Both the position numbers and the translations under genes were made by a program. The notes under the pieces are model-generated. The model saw nothing but the letters and a program-made list of their open reading frames with translations, was not told where the DNA came from and searched no databases. This document shows, one piece after another, positions 32,129 to 43,682 of a stretch of DNA of 64,000 nucleotides. This DNA is from Sesamum alatum (taxonomy: Eukaryota > Streptophyta > Magnoliopsida > Lamiales > Pedaliaceae), in contig JACGWO010000006.1 of assembly GCA_034509735.1 (NCBI GenBank), forward strand, positions 35,147,141 through 35,211,140, read 5' to 3'. Every line of letters begins with the position of its first letter. Position 1 is the first letter of the stretch.

Positions 32129-32363
32129 ATGAAAAGGATAGAAAATGCAACTATATTCAGACAGGTCAAGCGCAGAAGTGGGCTCTTGAAGAAGGCCTTT
32201 GAGCTCCATCCAAAAAAGAAACAAATGAAGAAGAAGAAGAAGAAGAAGAAGAAGAAGAAGAAGAAGAAGAAGGCCTTTTGAGCTTTCAGTTCTCTTGTGA
32301 TGCTGAAGTTGCACTCATAATCTTCTCACCCAAAGGCAAACTCTATGAATTCTCAAGTTCCAG
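32129..32363 (+). pseudogene. MADS-box first-exon fragment with (GAA)n expansion
   Basis: The first frame reads MKRIENAT then RQVKRRSGLLKKAFEL, the DNA-binding core of a type II MADS-domain transcription factor. A GAA repeat of about 15 units (32228-32272) follows, then a second FELSV and, shifted in frame, CDAEVALIIFSPKGKLYEFS, with a splice donor CCAG|GTACAT at the normal exon 1 end. The usual sequence before MKR (start Met and N-terminal arm) is absent. MADS proteins bind CArG boxes as dimers in flowering control; this piece cannot encode one. It looks like a captured or duplicated exon in which the AAGAAG codons expanded. Confidence 0.75.
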
Positions 32364-32730
32364 GTACATTAATTAATAACAATAATTACATTTATTGTAT
32401 TAAAATTTCGGGGCTGCTATTTTTAGCACCAATCAGATTAAGTTCTGTTGAATTTTTTATGCAAATTTCTGAAGATAAGTAGAGTTATCTGCTTAGTTGT
32501 TTTTCTGTGCAAAAGGGCTCCAGTGTTTGTTTTCTTTTTAATTTAAATTGGTATTGGAAATTATGCAATAATGTTTCTCCAAATTTCGAAGTTTTCTCCT
32601 AACTGAAAGTTATAAAAAAATTGATTATTCTCTGTCTAATTATTAGATGCTTAAACTTGAATTTTTTATCAAATCAATACTATTAACTGCGACATAAAAA
32701 CTCTAGTTTTCATCACAGGTAATCAAATCA

Positions 32731-33464
32731 GAGGACGACCTGATTAATCTGGCTTTCCGTTGCGTCGATAGCATGTTACTAAACTTGTCGGTATCAAGAG
32801 TCCTGACAAGATTGCCTGTCAAGATTATCGACCATCTTTGTGGCCTAATACATGATGTTTGGTGTCTGCGTTCTGCCGAGGCAATATCACAGAAGAGCAT
32901 GAAAGAGACAAGTGGGAAAACATAAACTCCATCTCTGGTCTGCGAGAGGCCGGGATTAAGTTCAAAAGGGCGAAAGTAGACGACAACCTGATGGAAATCA
33001 AATTCGTAAACGGCGTGCTGAGAATTCCACAGCTGATCATATATGATGGACAGAATCGCAACTCATGAATCTAATAGCATATGAACAATATCTGTCCGAT
33101 GGGGAATGTCGTTACATGTCCGACCACATCTTCTTCATGCATTGTCTCACTAACACATCAAACAATGTCAAGCTAATATCGGATAATCAAGAACTGCTTA
33201 GGGGACGACGAAGAAGTCTGTCTGATGTTTAATCGGCTGAGAAGAAACATCCTGACATCTTCAGGTTTCTGTTACTCCCAAGTCTTCTGCAGTGTGAATA
33301 CACACTGTCGGCGTCGTGCAAAGAGATGGAAAGCAAACCTGCGTAGGATTTACTTCAATAGCCCGCGGTTGGTCATCTCGTTTCTTGCTGCCGTGGCGCT
33401 GCTGGTTCTCAGCTTGACGCAGACGACATACACCGTTCTTACACACTACAATCACAAGAGATGA
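32731..33464 (+). pseudogene. DUF247 pseudogene, 3' half
   Basis: Aligns with DUF247 A from about residue 187 to the end. Single-base losses near 32899 and 33047 and a loss of about nine bases near 33180 break the frame. The last part (33225-33464), including the C-terminal membrane helix, is still open, and the 3' flank also matches to about 33600. The 5' half is replaced by the MADS-box fragment and its intron-like DNA (32364-32730). Confidence 0.85.
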
Positions 33465-33613
33465 TTTCTTGGATTGTTAATGTGTTTGCTTGTTGAATTT
33501 GTGGCTTAATAATCCCTTATAATGCGGTTTTGAGCATTATACGATTATCTTAGGATGTCTAAATGTGGCGTTTGTAAAAGATTATATCATGTCTTAGTCA
33601 TATGTATATACAA

Positions 33614-34106
33614 GGGAAATAGTATTTTTTGTCCCAAAAATTAAGTCCTTTTAATTTTTGATCTCATTTTTTATGGGATTGACACTTTTGATCCCGTAAT
33701 TTACAAAGATTTGCATTTTTGGTCCTCGTTCACTTTTACATTTATTTTTTAAGTATCTTTGACTTGAGTGAAAATGCAATTTTTGTTAGAGAAGATAGAA
33801 ATCTCATTTTCTTGCACTATAATTTCCTTCAAAATTTAATTTTTCCCCTCAAAATAGTTATATTCCCCATCCCAGCCAAAGTGTTGCCAAGTTGAAAAAA
33901 CGTGTCAATTATTCCTCCAATAAAAAATACTTAAAGGCCACGTACTGGGCATGTGGCCGATGCCGTTAAAGTAAAAACAAACGAAAAAGTGGATGAGGAC
34001 CAAAAGTGCGAATTTCTATAAGTACATGACCAAAATACCAATCCCGTAACGAATAGGACCAAAAGTAAAAAAAACCTAACTTATGAGACCAAAAATGTTA
34101 TTTCCC
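33614..34106. mobile_element. MULE-like MITE
   Basis: Ends GGGAAATAGTATTTTTTG and the inverse of AAAAATGTTATTTCCC, mirrored 'ggtcc/ggacc' blocks inside, and TATATAC on both sides as an imperfect target duplication. Inserted in the 3' flank of the decayed DUF247 copy. Confidence 0.6.
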
Positions 34107-34121
34107 CTATATATACATGTA

Positions 34122-34540
34122 AACTTAAGGGGGAAACACAATTTTAGTCTTGCAATTTAGCGGGTGACATTTTTTATTCTGTACGAATTAATTTTCGTAA
34201 TTTAGTCTTGAAAATTTAAAAATTTAAAAATTTAAATCCTTTTTTGGCTAATTTGGATGAAAAATTTTATGTGGTTTGCACATAACCTAATTTGCAATTT
34301 GAGTCTTGTAAATCAATTCATGAAGGATATAAAATGTCACCCTTTTATATTACAGGATTAAAATGCAATTTAATTGGACTATATGCAAGTCACATGCAAT
34401 TCCAAATTGGCTTAAAGAAGACTAAAATTGGTAAAATTTTTAAGTTATAGACCTAAATTACGAAAATCAATTCGTGTAGAACCAAAAATGCCACCCCCAA
34501 ATTACAGAATTAAAATTGCAACTTTTCCTAAACTTGCAAT
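34122..34540. mobile_element. MULE-like MITE
   Basis: Left 'aagggggaaacacaattttag' and right 'aattaaaattgcaacttttcc' are roughly inverted, with mirrored 'aaatttttaag/gtcttgaaaattt' interior. Boundaries approximate. Confidence 0.45.
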
Positions 34541-34557
34541 TGTAGTTATGTAAGTAT

Positions 34558-34825
34558 AGGGGATAACAATTTTCGTCCTATTGAAATTAATTTTAGCAAT
34601 TTGGTCCTAAAATTAAAAAATTGATAATTTGAGGACAATTCTGACCGAAAATTATAAATTGGCTGAAAATCTCCAAATTAGAGTCACGTGCATAACACAT
34701 GCACTCTACTGCCAATTTATGAATTTTAGACTAGAATTATCCTCAAATTATTAATTTTTTTTAATTGCATGACAAAATTATCAATATTAGTTCAATACGA
34801 CCAAAATTGCCACTCCCTATATATA
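34558..34825. mobile_element. Short MULE-like MITE
   Basis: GGGGATAACAATTTTCGTCC at the left is approximately inverted by GACCAAAATTGCCACTCCC at the right. A third such element in about 1.2 kb. Confidence 0.5.
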
Positions 34826-35108
34826 TAATTATATATCGATCTATACCTATACTATACTACATATTATTGGAGATGTCCCTTTTGGCATCCAAATTAATTT
34901 TGATCTGTCATTTATTTTCTTTAAAAAAAACTAATTAATTTTAACTACCAGATTCATCATGATTACATAACTATTTTTTGGTATTTTTTTTATCATGCAT
35001 TTTTATTTTATTTTCGGTAATTTTTAACTCTAAAAAAATAAATAATATAATTTGTAAAAAATATTTCTTTCTAAATATCTTTGAAGAATATTCGATGTGC
35101 CATACTTA

Positions 35109-37180
35109 TCTATACTATATATAAAAGTGTGAATCTCTCATGTGTTTGTTCTTTATTGTGAAAAGACATTCATAACCCTTACTTAAGTTATCTTTTTATA
35201 ACTAATTAAAAATTAGTTATAAAAGAATAAAATTCTATCAAAAGAAAGATCATTTAATACCTGTAAATTTCTTGGGCAATAATAATATGTCCTACTAACA
35301 AGAATAGGCTAATAATATATCTAAGTGACTAATTTGTTAAAAGAAAATTTTAAATACTTTAAAAATATTATTTACTAGAGCAAAATATAATTTAAAATAA
35401 ATAACATCTGAGTAATTTATAAAATACTAAACTTCTAAAACTATATATATATACAAGAATAAATATCATGAAATTTTGAATACAAATAATTATAATTCTT
35501 ATTAGAAATGCTTTCGAAAAATTTAACAATGGTGACTTCTTACTAATTCATTTTATTTTAATATTAGTAGTAGAAAATTATTTTGAGATTATATTTTCAT
35601 GTACTTTTGATTTTTACCATAATATACTGGAGTTAAAATAATACTATTATGTGCAACTTATGATTAAATATATAATAGTGATAATCTCTTGAGTGTTTAT
35701 TCCTATTGTACGAAGATATTCGTATCCTTATTATGATACTATTCTATTAGATGGATAATTACATTTAGACCCCCTGATTTATGGTTTGTTTATACAAATC
35801 ATCTCTAATAGCCAAAGAACAGGAGTAGTTGTGTAATAATATTTATATTTTTGTGGGTGTATGTGTAACTTTTAAAAAGTAGGGGTGGTTTAGGTAAATA
35901 ATTTTGACATTTTTGGTGGTGTATGTATAATTATTCAAAAGACTGAGATGATCTATGTAAACAACAGGTTAGGGGGTGTAAATATAATTATCCCTAAATA
36001 AGATTAATTAGTTATAAGAACAAAATTAATCTATCCAAGCATTAAAGTATTTGGTACTCCTAATTTATCTGAATTACTTAGAGAATGAATAATATATTCT
36101 AAAGTATAAATAGGCAAATAAAATTTATGTTAATTTGCTTGGAATGATTTTAAATGTTTGTTTTATAAACAATGATTTACCTGGAGATTGTAAAATTTAA
36201 AATGAATAGCATATGAGTAAGATGTAGATATATATTAATCTAAACTTCAAAACATAAAAAAAAATGATAATAAATATTAGAAAATTTCAAACAAAAATCC
36301 TAACTTTATCATAGGAGTTTGTTGAAAATTTTAAAATGAGTGATTTCAGACTGATATTAATACTAGATAATTGTTTTTAGATTGTATTTTTACTCTTTTT
36401 TTCCCATAATGTAATGGAGATAAAATAATACTGATAAGAGCAATTTAGATTTAAATTACAATGACAATATATGCTATCTAAAAGAAAAAACATTAACAAT
36501 TTGATCAAAATAAATAAACTACTATGGGAACATATTAAAGAACATGAAATACAAATATGCAATTTATAATCAAACACATCATATAAACACCCGCCTGAAA
36601 CAAATAATATTGTATATAAGAATATTACGCTAAAAACTAATGAGGTTGAAAAGGAGAGTGTATGTATTAGAATTTGTCAAAAATAGTAAATAAGTTAATA
36701 TAAGTATAGGCTCTTATGATTAACAAAAATAAATTAAGTATTAAAAATAAAATATATGGGTAAATAAAAGCACTATTTGTATTAAAGTTTAATTGACCAA
36801 TGAATCTTTTATTATCTAATTATTTAATATTAAATAATCTTGTATGCACATAAAAGATTAAGCTTTTAAAAATATAACATTCTATTTAATAAGATATAGA
36901 TAATACCAATTAAATCTATATGAATTAATAGATGAAGAAATCACAGTAAAAATATGAAGTTAAAATTGCAAATAATAACATATAATGCAATAATATTTCA
37001 AATTTAGAAGTTAAGGAAGAAGGCACATGCATTTTTCCGGTGATAATGGTGAACTTTGACGAAAAATGACTAAAATCATGAAAATTCAAAAGATGAAGGT
37101 CCAAAATGTTACCCTAGAAAGTTAAAGGGTGAAAACATCAAATAACTTAAATTACGGGACCAAAATACATTTAAGCGGAG
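35109..37180 (+). mobile_element. Helitron-related AT-rich DNA
   Basis: TCTATACTATATATAAAAGTG at 35109 is a typical Helitron 5' end preceded by A. Another, related 5' end lies near 35680, so elements are probably nested. A clear 3' hairpin/CTRR end was not found. The 35470-36400 part recurs in inverse orientation at about 62350-63530. No coding region. Confidence 0.4.
35757..35996. mobile_element. MITE nested in the Helitron-related DNA
   Basis: GGATAATTACATTTAGACCC and the inverse of GGTGTAAATATAATTATCC form the ends. The same MITE lies at the same place inside the inverse copy (62757-63022), so it was present before that DNA spread. Confidence 0.55.
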
Positions 37181-37189
37181 AATTATCTT

Positions 37190-37480
37190 ATATCGTTTTT
37201 ACGAAGATAAGCATATCAGATTAAAAGGTCTAACGAGATGGAATCTTCGAGAAGTTTCTTTAGGGCGACATGCTTACAAAACTATCTATTCTTGAATCGA
37301 ATTTCTAGGTCAGACATAGAGGCTGTTTCAGTTCACAAAATGAGCGTAATTGACGGCAGGACATGAACAGGTAATATAGACAAAGTAAAAGAGAGATGTT
37401 TTAATTAACCAAAGCTTGAATATAGCTAAAGAAGTCAATGAATGTGGGCACACCGAATATGGAAAGCAAGTAGCCGCTTG
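37190..37480 (+). repeat. DUF247 5'-flank remnant
   Basis: Matches 31680-31930 and 26140-26560, ending in AATGTGGGCACACCGAATAT. The homology stops near 37480 and resumes at about 43683, so this is the left edge of a third DUF247 copy split by insertions. Confidence 0.6.
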
Positions 37481-37631
37481 TTAATTATTATTGGTGATAA
37501 TTAATTAATTTATAACTTATTAATTAGTTTTGTAGGATAATATATGTGTTTTTTTTTGTTTAGGATATGTTTTTATATGTATGTACCGTTTATATATGTA
37601 GATTGTTATGTTAAAATAAATGAGCACGTTG

Positions 37632-37890
37632 ATGTATGAGAAGAACCCCTGTCGAGCATTGCGGAGACTAGCTAGACAGGAGTTTGAGGATGGTGTTCAT
37701 TGTTTCATAAAATAGGCCAAGTCTTGTTAGTGTGTATATATGGACAGGGGATGGATTAGATGTCCGTTCAGAAAGTGCAAGAACGAAAGGTTCAAAACAC
37801 CGAATGAGGTTATTTATGACTTATGTATGAAAGACTTTATGGTCGAATATAATATTTGGATTGCACATGACGAGGCCATGATGTAGGAGT
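37632..37890 (+). pseudogene. CACTA transposase-associated domain fragment
   Basis: Two reading frames give QEFEDGVHCFIK and then IRCPFRKCKNERF, NEVIYDLCMKDFMVEYNIWI, the pattern of the transposase-associated domain of En/Spm (CACTA) elements (IRCPCxxCxN...YxxWxxHGE). Stops and a frame change make it inactive. The TNP2 transposase proper is not present. Confidence 0.65.
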
Positions 37891-38436
37891 ACTATGAGGC
37901 AACGACCACCCCGATTCATAGCAAACTTCAGCTGCACATGAGATGACTATGCACTAGGGTGATTACCAATAGATAAAAATGTACATGATGGTTTTTGATG
38001 CAGTTGAGTCAAAATGTTTTCGTTGTACACCAATCATGCCGGCCTTAGTTGGGTGTTTGTCTCACTTAATATGAGTTTATTGAAATGAGTATTTGTTTTC
38101 ACTTAATGTTAATTTATTATAATATTAGTTTATTATACCATGAATTTAAAATCAATGTATTTGTCAATTTATTGACATTGATATAATATGTAATCACTAT
38201 TTCTATAAATAACAAAAGCCGTTTCAATTTTGACTATGTACTTAAACTTTGAATCTAAAAAGAAAGATGTAAAATAATATTTCTTTTATGCAAAACTTTG
38301 AAGAACACAATAAGATATTTGTTTAAATTTAATTAGAAATTAATTACGTTGGTATATCCAAAAAGTTACATCTAATTATACAAACACTATCTGCCATTTG
38401 TATATTATAAATATAACTATTGAGAGATATTAGTGT

Positions 38437-38755
38437 CACTAGAAAAAAAAATTAATATTAGCTACAATTTTTATGACCATGGCTAAAAACCATGGTAAAT
38501 AGTTATTCTTAACTACAGTTAAATAAAAATCGATGCAAAAGTTAGTTTTTCCACTATGAAAAACTTATTTGCCACGGCTTTTAGCCATAGTAAAAACATT
38601 CGTCATGACTTTTAGTCATGGCAAATGCTTTAGCCACCATCGCAAAAACCTCAACCGACAACCGTTGCGTGGCCGTGGTCAATGACTATTCGCTATGGTT
38701 ATTTAGTATTAATCATGACAATTAGCCATGATTAAATGTCATATTTTTTGTAGTG
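38437..38755. mobile_element. Short nonautonomous CACTA element
   Basis: Begins CACTAGAAAAAAAA and ends TTTTTTGTAGTG, with TGT directly on both sides (38434-38436, 38756-38758): a CACTA terminus plus the 3-bp target duplication of that superfamily. The interior has repeated 'catggctaaaaacc / gccatag' subterminal motifs. Related interiors without intact ends occur at about 29755-29890, 49437-49640 and 60130-60420. Confidence 0.75.
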
Positions 38756-38759
38756 TGTA

Positions 38760-39722
38760 ACATACCTCAACAAATTTGGCCATTGAATAGGAGGCTTACG
38801 TGTCATTCAACTACAACTTCAAGAATTGTAGTTATAATTTTACAAAAGGCATGAGTTGTTTGTGTAATTACACCTTGCCAATGTAGTTTACCAATAAATA
38901 TTATATATATAAATAATATCTAATGCCTATTTGCTTAAAAAAAGAATTTAATGAAATTTAATTTTCTATATGTTATTTTTATTATACCACATTTCATCTT
39001 AACACCAAAGGTGCAAAGAAAACTTGACAGATTTTCCAACCCTTTTCCAGCCAATCCCATCTAGCAAAGACACAATACCTCAACCACTTTTGCCCCCACA
39101 AAATATTAGAAAATCCGTCTTTGCTTACTTTTTTAAAGAAAAGAAAAAAAAAAAAGCATTCAGTCATGATAAAATATTAAATATTTTATCATGATTGAGG
39201 ATTATTATGAATAACAAAGAAATTTGTTATATTTATCGCTCCTACCAATACACTACAATAAAAAGAAGTATTTTAATAATAAAATATCAATTAACAATTT
39301 CAAAGTTATGATTGATTATATATAGAGACAACTTTGTGCACTACAGATTTTATGTATTTAATATCGCCGGTGACATTTTTATGCAAATACAATCATTATC
39401 AAAACTATAAAAATGACCTTTCATCGTTTCACATTAAGATTAGAGATAATTTTAATATTATTATTTAATTTTTTATTGTTAATATATATATATATATATA
39501 TTTTTGCAATGAAAATTTCGTTGAAAAGAGTGAAAAGAAAAAGGAAAGATGAAATGAAAGGAATGGGTGGGAAATGCTTTCTTGTCCCGTTCAGGAACTT
39601 CCTACATAAACCCCACCACCAAGCATTAATCACCTATTCATATTCGGTCCGATTTTCAAAACATTGTCTGTACTCAACCCTCTCTCGTTCTTGCTTTATT
39701 ACACACACAACACACACATAGC
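38760..39722. other. Intergenic DNA with a promoter-like end
   Basis: Mostly AT-rich. The last 200 bases are more GC-rich with CTACATAAACCCC followed by pyrimidine-rich DNA, which looks like a promoter and leader in front of the fragment at 39723. No complete gene. Confidence 0.4.
39164..39194. repeat. Perfect 15-bp inverted repeat with one-base centre
   Basis: Arms 39164-39178 (TCATGATAAAATATT) and 39180-39194 are exact inverses around a single A. Too AT-rich for a typical terminator. May be a relic of a small insertion. Confidence 0.6.
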
Positions 39723-39873
39723 ACATTTGATCCCACCGAGGAAGAGCTCCAGTACATGATCGATGAAGTCGATTCCAAAGGCACCGATGACGCGCAGAAG
39801 TGTGCTCTTGAAGAAGGCCTTTGAGCTTCATCCAAAGAAGAAGAGGAAGAAGAAGAAGTCCTTTGAGCTTTAA
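39723..39873 (+). pseudogene. Chimeric fragment: EF-hand-like piece joined to a MADS-box piece
   Basis: One frame reads EEELQYMIDEVDSKGTD, similar to an EF-hand helix and loop start of calmodulin-like proteins. It is followed directly by DNA that in another frame reads RRSVLLKKAFELHPKKK, the same MADS fragment with the same HPKKK extension seen at 32129-32220, and ends TTTGAGCTTTAAGGTACAT. No long frame spans the whole, so it is probably a non-functional fusion of copied exons. The EF-hand reading is tentative; the MADS part is clear. Confidence 0.5.
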
Positions 39874-40194
39874 GGTACATTAATAACATTTATATATTTG
39901 GTTTTAACCACAACTAATCATAATCCAGTATATATGGTTTAGTTTATAAAAAACAAATATTTGACACAGTTTAATTTTAGCCGTAATAAATGTTTTGCGC
40001 TCACTTGTAAAAACAATAATTAATAATCGTTGCAAAATTGTAGTTAATTAATATTCATTATAATTTTTTAGTTTTAATCTTGATAACTAGTTATAGTCAA
40101 AAACCGTATATGTTTCTTATAGTGGAAATACAATAAATAGTGATATTATGTATACAGTTGCACACATATTCATCCCATAACTTAGAGCTTTTTT

Positions 40195-40590
40195 ATTTTT
40201 GGTTCCATTGGACATGTGTTTATCACTTTTGGTCCTGTAACTTTCAAAAAGTAGCACTTTCGATCCCATGATACTTTCCAATTAGTTATTTAACAGAAAG
40301 TGCCACGTGGCCGTTAAGTGCATAGGACCAAAAGTATTATTTTTTTAAAGTTATGGGACCAAAAATAAAAATTTCATAACATATGAGACCAAAAATGAGA
40401 ACCCCATAACATATGGGACCAAAAGTGTAAAGGCCCTAATAGTCACGTGCTTGCACGTGGCGTTTTCCGTTAAAAAATTTAACGGAAGGTGACATGGGAC
40501 CAAAAGTGCTACTTTTTATAAGTTATGAGACCAAAAGTGAGAATCTCGTAAGTTACAGGATGAAGAGTGTTATTTTCCCTGTATTATTAC
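40195..40590. mobile_element. MULE-like MITE
   Basis: Mirrored 'ttttggtcctgtaacttt' and 'aagttacaggatgaag' blocks in about 400 bases, with GTCACGTGCTTGCACGTGGC near the middle. Ends are eroded; limits approximate. Confidence 0.45.
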
Positions 40591-40595
40591 ATTAG

Positions 40596-40639
40596 CTCTC
40601 TCTCTCTCTCTCTCTATACTCTCTCTCTCTCTCTCTATA

Positions 40640-40663
<24 letters not shown>
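40596..40663. repeat. (CT)n microsatellite
   Basis: Three CT tracts separated by CTATACT interruptions, immediately before the 5' end of Helitron copy 2. Confidence 0.9.
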
Positions 40664-40682
<19 letters not shown>

Positions 40683-43635
40683 AATATGTGAATAATCAAA
40701 TTGTTTGTTTCCCATCGTGAAAAGACAAATATACCCTCGTTTGAATATTATTAATTATTATTTTACAAATTTTAGAGTTTTTAACAGTTTAGAATTCTAA
40801 ATATTCTAAACCTTCTCCATATAAATTTAGGATAAAAAACCTAAATCGTGAATCATAAATGAGTCTAATTACACAAAATTTTAATAACCTGATTCTCATA
40901 ATGAATCATGAATGAGCCCAATTGCACAGACCTATCACGTATTAAATTTTAATAACATTCACAGAAATTATATTATAAAATTAGTTATAGAAAAAATAAA
41001 ATTCTATAAGAAAAATCTTTAAGAGTCTTAATTGCTTTAAACTACTTAGAGAATGAATAACATATTCAACTAAAAAAAATACCAAATAATATTTCAACAC
41101 AATTACTTTGCAAGAAGAAATCTTAATTATATTAAGAAAGTTTTAATTTACCACGACACATTAAAATTAAAATAAACTACACATGAATAAAATATAAAAT
41201 ACTAATCTAAACTTAAATATATATATATATATATATTAATGAATAAATATTAAAATTTAATTAAAAATTTAAATTATATATAGATATGATATTATTAAAT
41301 TGAATTTCTTGTGAAAATTCAACTATTGAGTGAATCTTTTAGTACTTGATTTTTTTTGTATTAGATAATCCTGAATGCTTTACTTTTACATCTATTGTTT
41401 TTTTTTATATTAATTAATAGAATAAAAGTATTACAACAACAAATGTGACATAAAAAACTAAGTTGTAATATTATTGAATAAGAAATAAATTATACCAATC
41501 GGTGCATATGAAAATAAGATTATGAAGTTAAACTAAAGACATATAGAATTAAAAATTGCAATATAAAGGCAAAAAATAAAATTTTATACAATAATATTTC
41601 AAAACTTAGAAGGTAATAAAGCATATAAATAATACTTTGACAATCTTTGAAACTTGATACTGAAATATAACTAACATTAAAATCTTACAATACGAAATAT
41701 TGATAAATATTGTCCAATTAAATTATATTTTGATAATAATAGTCAATAAAATAATTAGTTTGTAAACATTTAGTGTCAATAAATTAAAAATCAACGACAT
41801 TCAATAGTAAAAGAAAACATATTACATACACAGACATAATATAGCAGAATCAAACAATAGCAAAGAGACACAATAAAACCTACGAATAAAAATTGATCAC
41901 TTTTATTAAAATGGAATTTCTTCAAAAATGGAATAACGAATAAGTATCAAAATTTAATTACAATAAAAATTATCAATCTAATTAAATTAGAAGTGCCATT
42001 GAAAATTTTAAAAAAAAAAGCTAATTGATTTATTTTATTTCAATATTAAAAGCTAAAAACACCATGTCCCCCTCCTCCTGCAACCCCCCAAATATTGATA
42101 TTGAAGAAGAGTATAAATACTAATATAATAAATAATTTAATTAAAATCTTATCTTATTGAGCAGTAAATTTACTAACATAATACTAAGTCCTAACGAGAT
42201 ATATATAACTATTTTTATGCTTTAAAAGGTGCATAAAAGTTGTAACATTTGGTCTCCTTGTATTATTATACACTTAACGCCCTCATGGCATTTTCTTTTG
42301 AATATTCAGAGGAAAGGTGTAATTGAACCAAAATTTCCACTTTTTAATATTTATGGGATCGAAAGTGAGAATCCCAAAATCAATGGACCAAATTAAAATG
42401 GAAAAGACCTACGTTACAGACTGAAAAATGTTATTTCCCCTTATGAAAATAAAAAAAGTCAAATTGTGAGTAGACCTTAACACAATAACAATTAAAAGTA
42501 TAAAAATTTAAAATAATTATATACTAACACATTAGTAAAATTATATTTTCACATTAAGAAAATTAATAAATTTTGAGAATAAACTTAGTACAATAAAATA
42601 ATAAATAAAAACTGAGTTAATTATGTTACAATTAGAAGAAAAAAAAAGATGATAAACAAATAAGCCAATGAGATTAATATATATTTTTTCAGTAATAAAT
42701 TTATAAAAATAACTTAAAAGTTTAAAAAGCATGAGTACTAAAGAGAATAAAAATTGATATATAAATAGAATATTATTAAATTAAAATTGCTTATGAAAAT
42801 TCAACTATTGAGTGAATCTCTTAGCACTTGATTTTTTTAGTATTAGATAATTTTGAATATTTTACTTTTACATATATATATTGTTTCTTTTATAAATGTG
42901 AAAAATATAATTTTATACAATAATATTTCAAAATTTAGAAGCTAATAAAGCATATAAATAATGCTCTGACAATATAAAAAAGTTGATATTGAAATATGAT
43001 GATTACACTATAGAAACTTACAATACAAATATAGGTACTATGATCCAATTTGATTATAATTTTATAACAATAGTCAATAAATAATTAGTTTGAAATAGTG
43101 TCAATAAATTAACATTAAATGGCAGTCAAATATAGTAGTAAAGGCAAACATACAACACGCACATACAAAATGTAACTAAAAATAAAACAAAATTAAACAA
43201 CAGAAAATAGGCATAATAAAACCTACAAATAAAATTGATCAATTTATTTTATTAAATTGGAATCTCTTCTATCCAAGATAAGGAACTTTGACTAATTATT
43301 TTTATTTTAATATTATTATATATTTTCATATTAATTGGTTTGATACATAATAATGAAATAATCATTAGTGAATACATGAAATACAAAATTTTAATTTGGG
43401 GAATATTTTTTTATTCAATAGTACCAATTAAATTTAGAAAGTGAGTTACAAATAATAGAATTGAATAGTTTCCTTATCAATTTAAATAATTATTATCAAT
43501 TTGTTTGAAAATATAATTGTACAATACCAATGTTTCAATTGAAAAAATATGAATAATATCATGAACTTGACATAAATGATATATTTACTTTTAAAAACAT
43601 ATTTGTGCACGTGCCTTGCACGTCATGCTTTCTAA
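40661..43635 (+). mobile_element. Nonautonomous Helitron, copy 2
   Basis: Begins TCTATATATA and continues with the same order of blocks as copy 1 (9311-12295), for example GTGAAAAGACAAATA, CCTAACGAGATATATATAAC and the terminal hairpin CGTGC-CTT-GCACG followed by CTTTCTAA, which satisfies the CTRR end. No Rep/helicase gene. The two copies are similar over almost the whole length with many small differences. Confidence 0.7.
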
Positions 43636-43682
43636 CATATATATATATATATATATATATGCATAATTCATTATCTTCTTGC

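Noticed and set aside
40596..43662. CRISPR-like regular repeats in the tandem repeats of the window
   Set aside because: All are microsatellites or retroelement minisatellites without unique spacers, in a plant genome.
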